Assembly: GCA_038503035.1 (NCBI GenBank)
Contig: JAVSML010025212.1
Span: forward strand, 124,001-188,000
Direction: 5' to 3'
Length of the DNA stretch: 64,000 nt
Source of the DNA: Crocodylus rhombifer
Lineage: Eukaryota; Chordata; Crocodylia; Crocodylidae
Below the pieces are notes generated by a model. The model saw only the letters and a list, made by a program, of their open reading frames with translations, was not told the origin of the DNA and made no database searches. Made by a program: the position numbers and the translations under genes. The first letter of the stretch is position 1. Each line of letters begins with the position of its first letter. This document shows, in pieces, positions 10,997 to 23,267 of this stretch.

Positions 10997-13900
10997 TATA
11001 CATTCATACCATGACATTCATCCTATTGCTTCTGAAATTCACAGGATTGGGCCTTGAGTATTATGGACTTGATTCACAATGCTGTTAAATCCAGTTTACA
11101 ATTGTATTCATATCTGAACATAAAAGTTTTTAAATAAAAGTAACTGCCAATTATTCCCATCTACTCATCAGTCTAGCTACTGCAAACCTTGTTGTATCTT
11201 TTTTGGCATCATTTTTGAAAGAAAGGAGAACATGGAGTTGTTCCAGCCATAGTAGAAGTGAGTAAAAAAAAAAAAAAGATAACTAAGAGGATGTGTCACA
11301 AGCAGCTTGGAATGCAAAATGGACAGAAGCAGAAGTAGATTAGGGAGTCACTAGTGTAAAGATCAATGCTGAAAACTTGAACACTGTTGATCACTGAGAT
11401 CATGCAAGTGACAAACCATAAAATAGCAAGAACAGACTAAAGATGGAAACTTCTGGGACCCTGAAAAAGACTGGAAATGGGAACAGAAAATAAGTGATGG
11501 CTGGGGAGGAAGAAAAACTGTAGTATACTGTCGTAAAAAGCCAAAGAGGATAAAGTATTGGTATGGGGAATCAACGCAGTCAAAAGCAGCAAACAAGTAA
11601 AAGTGTATGGAGTGGAGGCCATAAGATGCATCCAGGAAAGGCACCAACCATCTTAAAGAGAGCAGCTTTGATGACCGGGGGAGGAAGGATACCAAATGGA
11701 ACAGGATCCAAGAAGGAAAGTGTAAGAAGGAATTGAGACAATGGTTAAAAATGATACGTTACAATAATTCAGAGATGAAGGGCAGAAGAGAGGGATGATA
11801 ACTGAAGAAGTCAATAGGTATTTTTTGGTTTTGATGAGAAAAGCAGGATACGCTTGGGTTTGGAAGTGTGTAAAAAGAGAGAAGAGTAGCTGGATGGCAT
11901 GAGGGGGCAAATGGAGAGTTAGAGGTAGAGTATATCCATGTTCCATCCATTAAAACCATGTTCCTTGTCTGCTTCTGTAAGAGAGAAGCTGTGTGCTTAA
12001 AAATCAAACCTTTTCATATTATTTTTTCCAACTTAATTTCTCAAAAAAAGCCATATACCACAATCTAAGTTCCATTTCCAGGATGGTTATTGCTGGCAGT
12101 GAGATTTGGAGAGTGGAGAATGAAGAGTGCAACTTCATGATTTTTGTGCCTATCTGAATCATGAACATCCAACCCCCCCCCCCCGGCAAAAAAAACAAAC
12201 CCAAAACTTGTTTTGACCAGTAAAGTGAGCAAGTGTGACACAGAGTTCTGAAACAAATAGTAACATTGCACAAGGCAGAAAAGAAATAAGTGAAACCAGG
12301 TTAATTAACATAATGCACTGTCTAATAAACAACAACCCTCAATGAAGCTGGAATGAGTAATGATTGGCTTTTCTGGATTTTAGAGGGCTTGTTTTTTTGC
12401 TGGGTTTTTTTGGGCTTGTTTGTATTTTAAATCCTGCCAGAAATTTGAGAAACAAGCTATTAACTTCTGCTGTTTTCATCAACACAACAAGAAAATTACT
12501 GCATATTATTATACAGATGCATAGTACTGGTTACTACTGAGAACCTATATCATTCCATTTGTTTGTGCCAATTTATTTGACAGAAATTCACAGAATATCA
12601 TGAATTCCTCGAGCACCAAAAACGCCCACTCCTGGGCAGTTTGCCTGGAGCTGGCAGCAAAAGCTTTTACCACAGTAGATCACATTTGAAACTTTAATAG
12701 CCTAGCAGAGAAAGCAGGAGAAGCTCTCTTCCTAGCACCATTATGTCTCAAGTTCCCACTCTCCTTAAACAATTTATTTTCTTCTTGGATCCTCAGTACA
12801 TTTTCCTGTGGATTAAGCTTTTCCTAATCTACTCTGAAAGCCTCTGGATTTCTGTATTAGTTTTGATGGAAAATGTCAAATCATTTAGACTGCTTTGAAA
12901 CTCCCAACCTATACATGTTCAAGGTAAATGTTTAAAATGTTTATTTTTGTACATATAAACCACTTTGAGCTACAGTGACCTCTGGGTTCCCTCCTGTGTG
13001 GCTGGGACAAACACTACATAGGGGGTGCCTCTCCTGAGCTTGTCTGGTCATACTAATTTGCACTTCACTACTTTGAACTGCCTGGCCCCTAACTCCATGA
13101 CTAGCTCTTCTTGGGCTATCAATCCCTACTTTTCCCATAGCAGTATGCATTTCTAGGACTTTGACACTACTACTGAATTATGTAGGGCAATGAGTGAATA
13201 ATGGGGCTTGCTGCATGATAAATGACGCACCGCACAAGCAAAAAGCCCTTGAGTACAGGTATCTGCACTCATAGTTGAGCAAAACACAAACAGGAAGCAG
13301 ATCTGAGTCTGAAAACAGAGTAAGAGACACTCTTTTTCCTCTTCCAGGATACAACGAAAGTGCAGTAAGATAACTTAAAATCAGATTGAAGACCCAAGAA
13401 TTGGTGATTGGTTTGACTGCTAGCTTCAGTGTATATATTATTGAACTGTTGATAATGCACATTAACTTCAGAACTACGTTGCTTTTATATGTAGGGTACA
13501 TCTTTTGTCCATGTACAGATCATAAGCAGAAGGTTTACAAAGGATTTGGCTCTTTAGTATCTAATACTCCACATCCCTTAACCACCTAGTTTTAAATAAA
13601 TCCAAAAGTTTTGTTTTAGCTATAGTGATAATATACACAATTCTAGAAATGTGCTATAATACAAATGAAGTCACATACGTTAATTCAATGGCATTTTTTA
13701 CCTTTCATTTTTTCCATCTTAACGTTTATATTCTGATGCTACCTAAAACTTGAAACCAATGGTTAACAAGTAAGGTGGATGGGAACTCCATAGTGCTTCT
13801 AGAGAACATTTCCAAAATCAAAATAAGCTCAAGTACTGATTCATGTACATCTTGTACCTTTTATGAAAATTGTATCACATTAAAAGAACATAAATTGTTA

Positions 13901-14600
13901 TGCAGTCATTTGTATTTATCTGGAAAAGTGAAATAATGAATAAAATACTGCACAATCTTGTATTGATTTCAGTATTAGGGAAATTACAGTGTACAAGGCA
14001 TTTCATTATTTAAGTAATATTGAACAAATCAAAACCAGGAATAAAATTCCATTCTATTTTTAAATATAACCTCATTGAGCCAATTTCAAAACTGTACTTC
14101 TATTAAAATAAAGCTATAAATAGTTTTGAAAGATTTTTCTCTATGTAATATATTTAAAATACCCTTCCCACGAGTCCAGTTGGGTTTCTTGAGGTCTGCA
14201 TAGTTAATCTAAAAAGGAATTGCTGCTATATTTTCCACTTGTTTAGTGACCCATGGGCATTAAATGGAAAAAGAACCATCTGGAATTAAAATACATTACA
14301 TAGCATGAACACTGACACCCTAAATACCTGCAAATAATTGTTCTTTTCCATTTTTACTGTATGTGCCTGTTGTTATTATAATAATACATTTTAGTAATCA
14401 GCTACATGAACACCAAAGTAGGTTCAAAGATGGAAGTCAGGAGAAGGTAGCCCATACAGAAGATTTTAAAACAAAATTTAGATTGTGAAGTCAAACACTG
14501 AGCTAGTAGATTTATGGCTGGTTGGTCTTTGTAACATTTTTTCTGCTTTCTTGGGCATCCAGTCTCTGAATGAAGTAGGGGTCTTGTGGAAAATAAAAGT
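10997..14600. other. Intron, nothing firmly recognised
   Basis: Host intron DNA. The stretch 11280-11960 is purine-rich on the plus strand, giving long minus-strand pyrimidine-coded open frames without a family I know. A C-run at about 12172-12184 and A-tracts are the only simple repeats. No exon signal was found. Confidence 0.4.
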
Positions 14601-14607
14601 ATATGCA

Positions 14608-15357
14608 CCCAAGGAGGATGCACCTCAAGATGAGCCCTCCACTGCTAAGTGGCAGACGGTCACCTCCCGTGCCAGGGCTGCTCGAGACACGGCAGCATCA
14701 GTTCCTCCAGTCCGGCTGGAGAACAGGTACAAAGCTCTGGCAGCCCTGGAGGAGGAGGACGGAGAGGACAAAACCGGGGAGGAGGCAACTCCACGCACAC
14801 CGCGTCCCGTGCAAGCTGAAGGAGGCAAGAAGGCCAGGAGGAAGAAGCGTTGCGTGATCGTCATTGGTGACTCCATCCTGAGAGGTATGGAGGGCCCCAT
14901 CTGTCACCGGGATCCCTCGGCACGCGAAGTATACTGCCTACCTGGAGCGAGGATTCAGGACGTGAAAGGGATGCTCCAGACCGTAATCCAGCCCACCGAT
15001 TATTACCCCATGGTCCTAGTCCATGTGGGCACTAATGATGCAGCCAGGAGGAGCCCTGATCACCTGATGGAGGACTACCACGCTCTGGGGTGCGCGCTGA
15101 AGGAGATGGGCGCACAGGTGGTTTTCTCTTCTATCCTGTCAGTGAGTGGACGAGGCAGACGGCATGAAACGTGCATCGCGGAGACTAACTGGCGGCTACA
15201 GGAATGGTGCTTTGAGGGGGGCTTTGGCTTCCTCAGCCACGACCGGCACATCACAAGGAGAGACATGCTGGGATGGGACGGGCTCCACCTTTCCCCTAAA
15301 GGTAAGCATGTGTTCTCTTCTAGGTTGGTGGACCTCCTCCGGTGGGCTTTAAACTAG
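14608..15357 (+). CDS. CR1 ORF1 protein, 5'-truncated, SGNH esterase domain
   Basis: Open to TAG at 15357. The frame extends upstream to an ATG at 14485, but the first 40 or so residues appear to be flanking intron read by chance. Numbered from that ATG, the CR1 part has an acidic and basic linker (residues 45-122) and then an SGNH/GDSL-type hydrolase. It has VIVIGDSILRG with nucleophile Ser130, the VGTND block at 181-185, and the DGLH catalytic Asp/His pair at 265-268. CR1 ORF1 proteins are known to carry such an esterase, whose role in retrotransposition is unclear. The protein ends RWALN at a T TTA AAC TAG junction with ORF2. All three esterase blocks survive although ORF2 downstream is dead. 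Confidence 0.88.
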   Translation, partial: PKEDAPQDEPSTAKWQTVTSRARAARDTAASVPPVRLENRYKALAALEEEDGEDKTGEEATPRTPRPVQAEGGKKARRKKRCVIVIGDSILRGMEGPICHRDPSAREVYCLPGARIQDVKGMLQTVIQPTDYYPMVLVHVGTNDAARRSPDHLMEDYHALGCALKEMGAQVVFSSILSVSGRGRRHETCIAETNWRLQEWCFEGGFGFLSHDRHITRRDMLGWDGLHLSPKGKHVFSSRLVDLLRWALN

Positions 15358-18289
15358 GCTTGTCAAGGGAAGGGGAAGATGAGGGCAGACTGCCAGACCA
15401 AACACCACCCACAACTACAGCCCAGCCCAGACCAACAAGTGAAGCGAACAAACAGGTAAAAGAGAGGGGCCAGGGTACCGTTGGGACTAGGGGGTCAGTA
15501 CACACACCCACAGGAGGCCTCAAATGCCTCTGCACTAACGCTCGTAGTATGGGCAACAAGCAGGAGGAACTCACCCTCCTGCTGGCTGACACCAGCCTGG
15601 ACATAGTGGGGATTGCGGAAACATGGTGGGACGAAATGCATGATTGGGCGATCAATGTCAAGGGCTATAGGCTGTACAGGAGGGACAGGATAGGAAAGAG
15701 AGGTGGGGGCGTGCTGCTCTATATTAAGGAGGAATACACATCCTCATTAATTAGCAAGGCGTCAGGGGAGGGGCACTCTGAAGTGCTTTGGGTTAGAGTA
15801 CAAGGCAGTCGAGGGGAAAGGGACTTAACGGTGGGAGTCTACTACAGACCTCCCAACCAGGGAGAAGAGCTTGACCAGGAATTCTTGGGTCAGCTCACAG
15901 AGGCAGTGAGGGCTAAGGATGTGGTAGTCATGGGGAACCTGAATTTCCCAAACATCTGCTGGGAAGAACAGTCAGCCAGGTCTGAACGCTCACGTAGGTT
16001 CTTGGCCAGAGTGCAGGACCTCCATCTAACCCAGGAGGTGCACAGCCCCACCAGGGGGGACGCCTTGTTGGACCTAGTGGTGACCATGGGTGATGACCTG
16101 GTGAGGGGGCTGCGGGTGCTCAATCAGCTGGGCGACAGTGATCATCGCCTGCTGGAATTCACCATCCAGCGCAAGGTGGCAAAGGCATGCAGTAAGGCAG
16201 CAGCCCTAGATTTTAGGAGAGCAGACTTCAACAAGCTAAGCAGGATAGTTGGTGAAGCGCTGAGGTTCCGGAGGGGAGGGGAGCCAGGTGTCCAAGGAGA
16301 GTGGTCGCTCCTTAAGGAGACGATCCTCCAAGCCCAAAGAGAGGTAATCCCAACGAGGATCAAAGGGAGCAGGAGAGCACACAAGCCTCCATGGCTCACC
16401 AAAAGCATCTGGGAATGTCTCCTTACTAAAAAGGAGGCTTACACCCAATGGAAAGAAGGGGTCATCACCAGGGAGGACTATTCTGTAGTTGCTCGGGGAT
16501 GTAGGGGGGTAGTTAGGAAGGCCAAGGTAGAGATGGAACTGGGGCTGGCTTCCCAGATTAAGGACAATAAGAAGACCTTTTTTAAATACGTAGGGGGTAA
16601 AAAGAAGGTCCCGGGTAATATGGGGCCCTTGCAGGACGCCATGGGAAACTTGGTCGTCACACCAGACGGCAAAGCTAACATGTTTAATGACTTCTTTGCC
16701 TCCGTCTTCCTAAGTAGAGACCAGAACAGCCACCTCCCTGCTGGGCCCCCCTCGGGCCCTGGGGGAGGCACACCTGGGCCATGGGTTAGCGAGGATTTAG
16801 TTAGGGAGCTTCTGGAGGGGTTGGATGTATTCAAGTCAGCCGGCCCGGATGATCTCCACCCTAGAGTTATAAAGGAACTGGCTGAGGTCATTGCAAGTCC
16901 CCTGGCACAACTTTACGAGCACTCGTGGTGCTCTGGTGAGGTACCGGAGGACTGGAAGAGGGCCAACGTGGTCCCCATCTTCAAAAGAGGCAGGAAGGCA
17001 GGACCCGGGAAACTATAGGCCGGTTAGTCTTACCTTGATCCCAGGCAAGCTGTTCGAGAAAATTATGCTGGCACACATCCAGGAGGGGCCAGCAGGGGAC
17101 TGCATGCTTAGGGGCAACCAACATGGGTTCATCAGTGGCACGTCCTGTCAGACCAACCTGGTGGCCTTTTACGATCAGATCACCAGATCATTAGATGCAG
17201 GGGTAGCAGTGGACATAGTCTTCCTGGACTTCTGGAAGGCTTTTGACACTGTCTCTCACCCCGTTCTCATTAAGAAACTGGGGGACTGTGGTGTAGACAC
17301 CCACACAGTCAAATGGGTCGCCAACTGGCTGGTGGGCCGCACCCAGAGGGTGGTAGTGGATGGGTCCTTCTCAACCTGGAAGGACGTGGGCAGTGGGGTT
17401 CCGCAGGGCTTGGTCCTCGGGCCCACACTGTTCAACATCTTCATCAGCGATTTGGATGAGGGGGTAAAAAGCACCCTGTTCAAATTTGCTGATGACACTA
17501 AGATGTGGGGGGACGTGGGCACATTGGAAGGATGCAACAGGCTACACTCAGACCTAGACAGGTTACAAGGGTGGGCGGACAAGAATAGGATGGGTTTCAA
17601 CACAGACAAGTGCAAGATGATGAACCTCGGGAGGAACAACCGGGACCATACCTACAGGTTAGGGAACTCCCCTCCTGTCAACATGGAGGCGGAAAGGGAT
17701 CTGGGGGTCATCACTGACTCCAAGACGAACATGGGCCGGCAGCGTGGAGAGGCAGTTAGGAAGGCCAACCGCACCTTGGCATGCATCCACAGATGCATCT
17801 CGAGCAGGTCCAAAGAGGTGATCCTCCCCCTCTATGCGGCACTGGTCAGGCCGCAGCTGGAGTATTGCGTCCAGTTCTGGGCGCCACACTTCAAGAGGGA
17901 TGTGGACAGCATGGAGAGGGTCCAAAGGAGGGCCACACGTATGATCAGGGGACAACAGGGCAGGCCCTATGAGGACAGGCTACGGGACCTGAACCTGTTC
18001 AGCCTCCACAAGAGAAGGCTGAGGGGGGATCTTGTGGCCTGTTATAAACTAGTCGGGGGGGGATCAGCAGGCATTGGGGGAGTCACTGTTCCCCCAAGCA
18101 CTACCAGGAGTGACCAGGAATAACGGTCACAAGCTGGCAGAGGGTAGGTTTAGGTTAGATATCAGGAGGCGCTAATTCACAGTCAGGGCGGCTAGGGTCT
18201 GGAACCAGCTTCCAAGAGAAGTGGTGCAGGCTCCTACCCTGGGGGTCTTTAAGAGGAGGTTAGATGAACATCTTGCTGGGGTCATTTGA
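15342..18289 (+). pseudogene. CR1 ORF2, frameshifted and nonsense-mutated
   Basis: Homologous along its whole length to the intact ORF2 at 5179-8031, but disrupted. Relative to that copy there is a one-base insertion in the purine-rich run near 16985-17000 that ends the first frame at 17018. A second extra base lies in the G-run at about 18053-18062. TAC is changed to TAA at 18173-18175 near the C-terminus. The endonuclease motifs (TNARSM, GIAETWWD, GDSDH) and the reverse transcriptase FADD remain readable, but GDLNF has become GNLNF and FRKAFD is FWKAFD. I have not joined the frames. The lesions sit in homopolymer-like runs, so sequencing error cannot be excluded for the two indels. Confidence 0.9.
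15348..15357 (+). promoter_or_regulatory. Candidate -1 frameshift heptamer on ORF1 stop
   Basis: TTTAAAC at 15348-15354 sits in the ORF1 frame as T TTA AAC, followed at once by TAG. The -1 frame reads TTT AAA CTA GGC TTG and is the ORF2 frame, which is already open from 15342. This copy has lost the ATG found at 5179 in the other element (ACA-type codon instead). A frameshift or reinitiation would therefore be needed to reach the endonuclease N-terminus. Confidence 0.55.
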
Positions 18290-18376
18290 CCCAGTATTCT
18301 TTCCTGCCATGGCAGGGGGTCGGACTAGATGATCTGCTCAGGTCCCCTCTGACCCTAGAAACTATGAAACTATATA

Positions 18377-18912
18377 GTTAAAAATTATAAGGCATATGGT
18401 CAGGGGACCAATTTAAGGTTACACTGACAACTATAAATCTGGCATTTCTTAATCTATGAGTACTTGACTTTGCAACTTTTAAAACATAATACAGTTTTCT
18501 GTATATGATTTCCCAATTGTTTTAAAGATAAAAAAACAACCCAACTCAATTCTCTTACACAGAACAGTAATCATATCCCAAGGTTCTGAATCCTGCATCT
18601 TCAGTGCAGTAGCACAAATTCTACTGGTTGTGACACAAGAAGAAAGAGTGAGATTCACAGAAAAATTTAGATACCTGAATTAAAATGCAATTCACAAAAT
18701 TTTTTCTAAAGCTATTTAGGCACCAAAGAACACCTTGGCACTTAAGTCTTCTGGTGAAAGCTGATGTTGACACAAATCCAGGTGGAATAGAATCACACTT
18801 AGGCACCTACACCCAGTTAGCTGCTCAATAAATTGAACAGGATCTGGCTCTGTGTGTCCATATGCACTTACACTTGTGGTGAGGCTGCCATATTTTTCAC
18901 AATAGCCTAGAA
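18377..18912. other. Intron, nothing recognised
   Basis: AT-rich sequence between a CR1 3' tail and a hAT-like MITE. No exon or repeat was recognised. Confidence 0.5.
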
Positions 18913-19129
18913 CTGTGGTTTTCAACCTGTGGTCCGTGGACCGCTGAGAGTCTGAAGACTTATTTTTAAGGGGTCCACAAAAGATGATTATGATCAATCA
19001 AAAGTATGTGAATACCTACACTTACATTTCAAAGTGGTCCATGTCTCCATTCAAAATCTCCAAAGGGGTTTGCATCTCCATTCAAAATTTTTTAGGGGTC
19101 TGCAAATGCAAAAAGGTTGAAAACCACTG
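18913..19129. mobile_element. hAT (Charlie-like) MITE, 217 bp
   Basis: The left end CTGTGGTTTTCAACC and the right end, read inward, CAGTGGTTTTCAACC form an almost perfect inverted repeat of the CAGTGGTTCTCAA type known in Charlie-group hAT elements. The interior repeats a GGGGTCTGCA-like word. The flanking 8-mers are not convincing duplicates, so the exact ends may be off by a few bases. Confidence 0.75.
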
Positions 19130-19547
19130 GCTTCAGCAGACAGAGAACTAGACTAAGAACTGTATTTGACCAGGAAATGGGAGACCTAGGTATGAAACCC
19201 TTCTCAGCATGAGGAGACTCAAACCACCCACATCTCCTGTTTGCCAGGAGAGCAGCCTAATCACTGAGAGGTGGGCCAAGTTGGCCTCTCATTCTGAAAA
19301 TGGGCCAGAAACAATCATGGAGTCAGAAAAAGAAGAGAGAAAGTACAAGCACAAGAATGCCTTCTGTGAGAAGGGCACTTCTCTGGGAGGGGGTTGTAGG
19401 TCATAGCCCCTAGTTCTAAAATGGCTTAAGTACTTTGCAGTAATAGTCGGGGGGGGGGAACAAAAACATTTTCTCACATATAACATGCACTTTTTCACCC
19501 AAAATCAGCTGGGGAAAATAAGGGTGTACATTATATGCAAGGAAAAG

Positions 19548-22345
19548 TGATCTCCATCGGTCCAGAAATTTGGTGGGAAGCATGGGTGGTGGTGGTTGGA
19601 GACTTCCTTCAGCAGGGGGCACAGGGATCCATCTGCTGACCTGACATGTTGTCTTGGGAAGTTTGCTGCTTGCCTGGAGCCTGAATCCAAGATGTCATGG
19701 AGGGATTGCTGATATTCCTCTAGCCCTCTGACTATTACCCCATGTTGCTCATCCACGTGGGCACCAATGATACTTCCAGGGGAAACCCTGAGCAGATCAA
19801 AAGTGACTACAAGGCTCTGGGTACAAGGGTGAAGGGGACAGGGGCTCAGGTGGTATTCTCTTTGATCCTTCCAGTCAAGGAAAAGAGCCCGGGCAGGAGC
19901 AGGTGCATCCTGAGACCAATGCCTGGCTATGCAGGTGGTGTCACCAGCAAGGCTTTGGCTTCTTTGACCACAGGATGATGTTCCAAGAAGAAGGATTGCT
20001 AGGAAGAGCTGGGATCCACCTGATGAAGAGAGGGATGAACATCTTCCCAGAAAGGCTCTCTAACCTAGTGAGGAAGGCTTTAAACTAGGTTCACTGGTGG
20101 ATGGAGACCCAAGACCTGAGGTAACTGGGAAGTAGGTGCCCTGGAGGAAGAGCAAGCAGGACAGGGCAACAGGGGAAGTGCTCTCATACTTCCTGGGAAA
20201 TTAAGGTAATTGACTAGTTACCTCAGGTGCCTGTACACAAACGCACAGAGCCTGGGAAATAAGTAGGAAGAATTGGAAGTCCTCGCAGAGTCACATAACT
20301 ATGATGTGATTGGAGTAACAGAGACTTGGTGGGATAGTTTGCATGACTGGGGCACTGTCATGCATGAGTATAAACTGTTCAGGAAGGACAGGTGCGGAAA
20401 AGAGGAAGAAGAGTTGTGCTGTATGTAAAAAAGCTACATGATTGCTCAGAGCTCCAGTATGAAACTGGAGATAGGCCTGTCAAAAGTCTCTGGGTTAGGG
20501 TCAAAGTAGACAGCAACAAGAGTGAAGTCATGGTGAGGGTCTGCTGTAGATCTCCAGGCCAGGAGGAAGTGGTGGATGAAGCTTTCTTCGACAGCTAGTG
20601 GAAGTTTCCTGATCACAGGCCCTGGTTCTCATGAGGAACCTCAAGCACCCTGACATCTCCTGGGAAGGCAATATGGCAGTGCTCAGGAAATCTAGGAACT
20701 TTTGGAGAGTGTTGGAGACAATTCCCAAGTGCAAGTGCTGGAGTGACCAACTTAGGACTATGCTCTTCTTGACCTGTTGCTCACAAACAGGGAAGAATTG
20801 GTGAGGAATATACTAGCAGATGGCAACTTGAGCAGCAGCAACCATGAAATTATTTGAGTTCAGGATCCTGGGGAAAGGAAGGATGGAAAGCAGCAGAGTA
20901 AGAACCCTGGACTTCAGAGAAGCACACCAACTCACTCAGGGAACTCAGAGGCAGGATCCCCTGGGAAGCCAATCTGAGGGGTCCAGGAGAGCCGGCTGTA
21001 CTCCATCTCCATCTTTAAAGAAGCCTTTAAAGAAGTCTTACTGAAAGTCCAAGAACAAACCTTCCTGATGTGCAAGAAGACTAACAAGTATGGCAGAAGA
21101 CCAGTTTGGCTTAGCAGGAAACTCTTCAGCAAACCAAATCACAAAAAGGAAGTTTATAAGAAGTGGAAACTTAGACAAATAACTAGGGAGGGGTATAAGA
21201 GCATTGATCGGGCATGCAGGGATGAAATCAAGAAGGCCAAAACGCAATTGGAGTTACAAGCTAGCAAGGGATGTGAAGGGTAACAAGAAGGGTTTCTATA
21301 AGTATGTGAGTAACAAGAGGAAGATCAGGGAAAGTGCGAGTCTCTTACTGAATGGGGGAGGCAACCTAGTGACAAATTGCAGAAAAGGATGAAGTATTAA
21401 ATTCCTTTTTGCAACGTCAGCTTCCAGACTACTCCACCTAGCAGCACAGTTTGGGGAGAAGGTGAGCAGCTAACACTGGCAAAATAACAGGTTACGGACT
21501 ATTTAGAAATGCTGGACATACACAAGTCCATGGGGTTGGATGGGATGCACCTGAGGATGCTGAGGGAGTTGACTGATTTAACTGCAGAGCCAGTGGGCAT
21601 CATCTTTGAAATTTCATGGTGATCATGAGAGGTCCTGGATGACTGGAAAAGGACAAACATAGGACCCATATTTAAGAAAGGAAAAAAGGAGGATCCAGGG
21701 AACTACAGACTGCTCAGCCTCACCTCAGTCCCTGAAAAAAACATGGAGCAAGATCCTCAAAGAATCCATTTCTAAGAACATGGAGAAGAAGGTGATTAGG
21801 AAACAGTTAGCATGGATCACCAAGGGCACGTCATGCCAGACAGACCTGATTGCCTTCTATGATGAGATGACTGGCTCTAGGGAGGCAGGGAGATAAGTGA
21901 ATGTGGTATGCCTTGATTTCAGCAAGGCTTTTGATAGTCTCCCACAACATTCTCACAAGGAAATTAAGGAAGTACAGGTTGGATTAATGGACTGTAAGAC
22001 AGATAGAAAACTGGCTGGAGCATGGGGCTCAGAGAGTAGTAATCAATGACTTGATGTCTAGTTGATAACCAGTATCAAGTGGAGTACCCCAGGAGTCAGT
22101 CCTGGGGCCAGTTTGTTCAATGTCATCTATGACCTGGAAGATGGCATATAGTGCACCCATATCAAGTTGGCAGATGACACCAAGCTGGAGGGAGCAGTAG
22201 ATATACTGAAGGGGAGGGGAGGATTCAGAGTGACCTACACAAATCGGAGGATTCGGCCAAAACACATCTCATGAGGTTCAACAAGTTCAAGCGCAAAGCC
22301 CTGCACTTAGGATGGAACAATCCCATGCACTGGTCCAGGCAAGGG
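19548..22345 (+). pseudogene. Decayed CR1 with ORF1 and ORF2 remnants
   Basis: An older, distinct CR1 lineage. ORF1 remains show the esterase: a degraded GDS block near 19600, HVGTND at about 19757, and a GIHL block near 20010. It ends RKALN at TAG 20088. ORF2 fragments follow, with many stops and indels: the GVTETWWD region at about 20310, [15 protein letters not shown] sequence near 21700, a KAFDSLPQ-like motif A near 21920, and ADDTKL near 22170. Similarity ends after a KALHLGWNN block at about 22300. The 3' third of ORF2 and the 3' tail are missing, which is unusual because CR1 insertions start from their 3' end, so a deletion is likely. Confidence 0.85.
20079..20088 (+). promoter_or_regulatory. 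ORF1-stop heptamer TTTAAAC TAG in old CR1
   Basis: The same ten bases as at 5089-5098 and 15348-15357, in the same ORF1 frame (K A L N stop). They are preserved although the surrounding element belongs to a different CR1 lineage and is badly decayed. Confidence 0.5.
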
Positions 22346-22825
22346 GCACCACTCCCCCTGCTGCTGCCATCTTTCTAGGCCCATGGGGAGCTCTCCATCT
22401 GTGCACTGGACTGAGCCAACACATGGGGCTGGTGTGGAGCTGGACTCAGCACATGGAGTCTGACCTGGTACATGGCTCTGGACCTGACATTCTAAGTCTG
22501 AGCATTAGCTCAGGGGCCACCTGCCAGGATGTACCTGGTCCACCAAATCCAGACTGCACACTGGCTCCAAGGCTGTATGCCAGGTCCAACCCAGCACGTA
22601 GCTCCAGAGCCAGCATGTAGTTCTGAACTTGACACGCAGCTCCAGAGCCAACCAGTCAGCCTATGGGCCTTATCTGATGCATGAATATGGCAGCAGTGTG
22701 GGGAGTAGGTTTGATTCCCTGCTGCCACAACTTAATTTCATCATAGATATTTTTTTCTTCAGGTTCCCCTTCAAAATCAAGGTGTGTATTATATATGGAG
22801 GTGTGTTATATACAATAAAATATGG

Positions 22826-23267
22826 TATTAACAGTATTTGAAGAGGGGACAAGAACCAAAGAGCTCTCCCATCTTATGGACATGTCCTTTTCACTGACTA
22901 CATGTGGTGTCCCATGAGCAAGTGGAACAACATGATGGATCCAGAGGGGTTTTACAGCAGGGGTCCAATTTAGTTCTCTCTTTTCCTCACACCTCTCCTA
23001 AGGTATCAAGATATTTCTGCACCATGTGGTATCTCAGTTGGGTGAATGAGACACTAAAGTTGTGTGTTTGGTCCAAGAAATGCTCAGTTTACCTGCTCTG
23101 AAACATTCTTTCCTGCCCCTGATTGGGAACTGAGGAAATTGCTGTCTCAAGTCCTGGCCTGGGAGTTGGGCAGGAATATTTTACGAGAGATTTCTGCACA
23201 GATTTAAAGTAATTTAGTTAAGGCTGTGGTTCACTTATGGCTGTAGTTAAATCAGTAAACCTTTAGA
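22826..23267. other. Intron, nothing recognised
   Basis: Host sequence between a Tigger-like element and the 473-bp DNA transposon. No feature was recognised. Confidence 0.45.

Larger units (their letters stand above)
14600..18376 (+). mobile_element. CR1 LINE with partial ORF1 and broken ORF2
   Basis: About 3.8 kb, same CR1 subfamily as the 5035-8119 copy and closely similar throughout ORF2. The 5' boundary is approximate, set where recognisable CR1 coding sequence begins inside a longer open frame. The N-terminal part of ORF1 and the 5' UTR are absent. The 3' end finishes in the ACTATGAAACTAT tail. ORF2 carries two single-base insertions and one nonsense change. Confidence 0.93.
19463..22825. 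mobile_element. Tigger-like element enclosing a CR1
   Basis: The left portion (about 19463-19545) and right portion (about 22730-22825) share CAAAATCA, GGTGT and TATATAAC/GTTATATA words in inverted order. The right end reads inward TACCATATTTTATTG, with TA at the boundary. Between the CR1 and the right end lies a GC-rich core (about 22346-22730) resembling 52380-52640. The left boundary is diffuse. Confidence 0.55.

Noticed and set aside
15299..15324. AG-GTAAGC ... TTCTCTTCTAG-GT in CR1 ORF1 looks like a donor and acceptor pair
   Set aside because: Only about 25 bases apart, far too short for a vertebrate intron, and the ORF1 reading frame runs through it.
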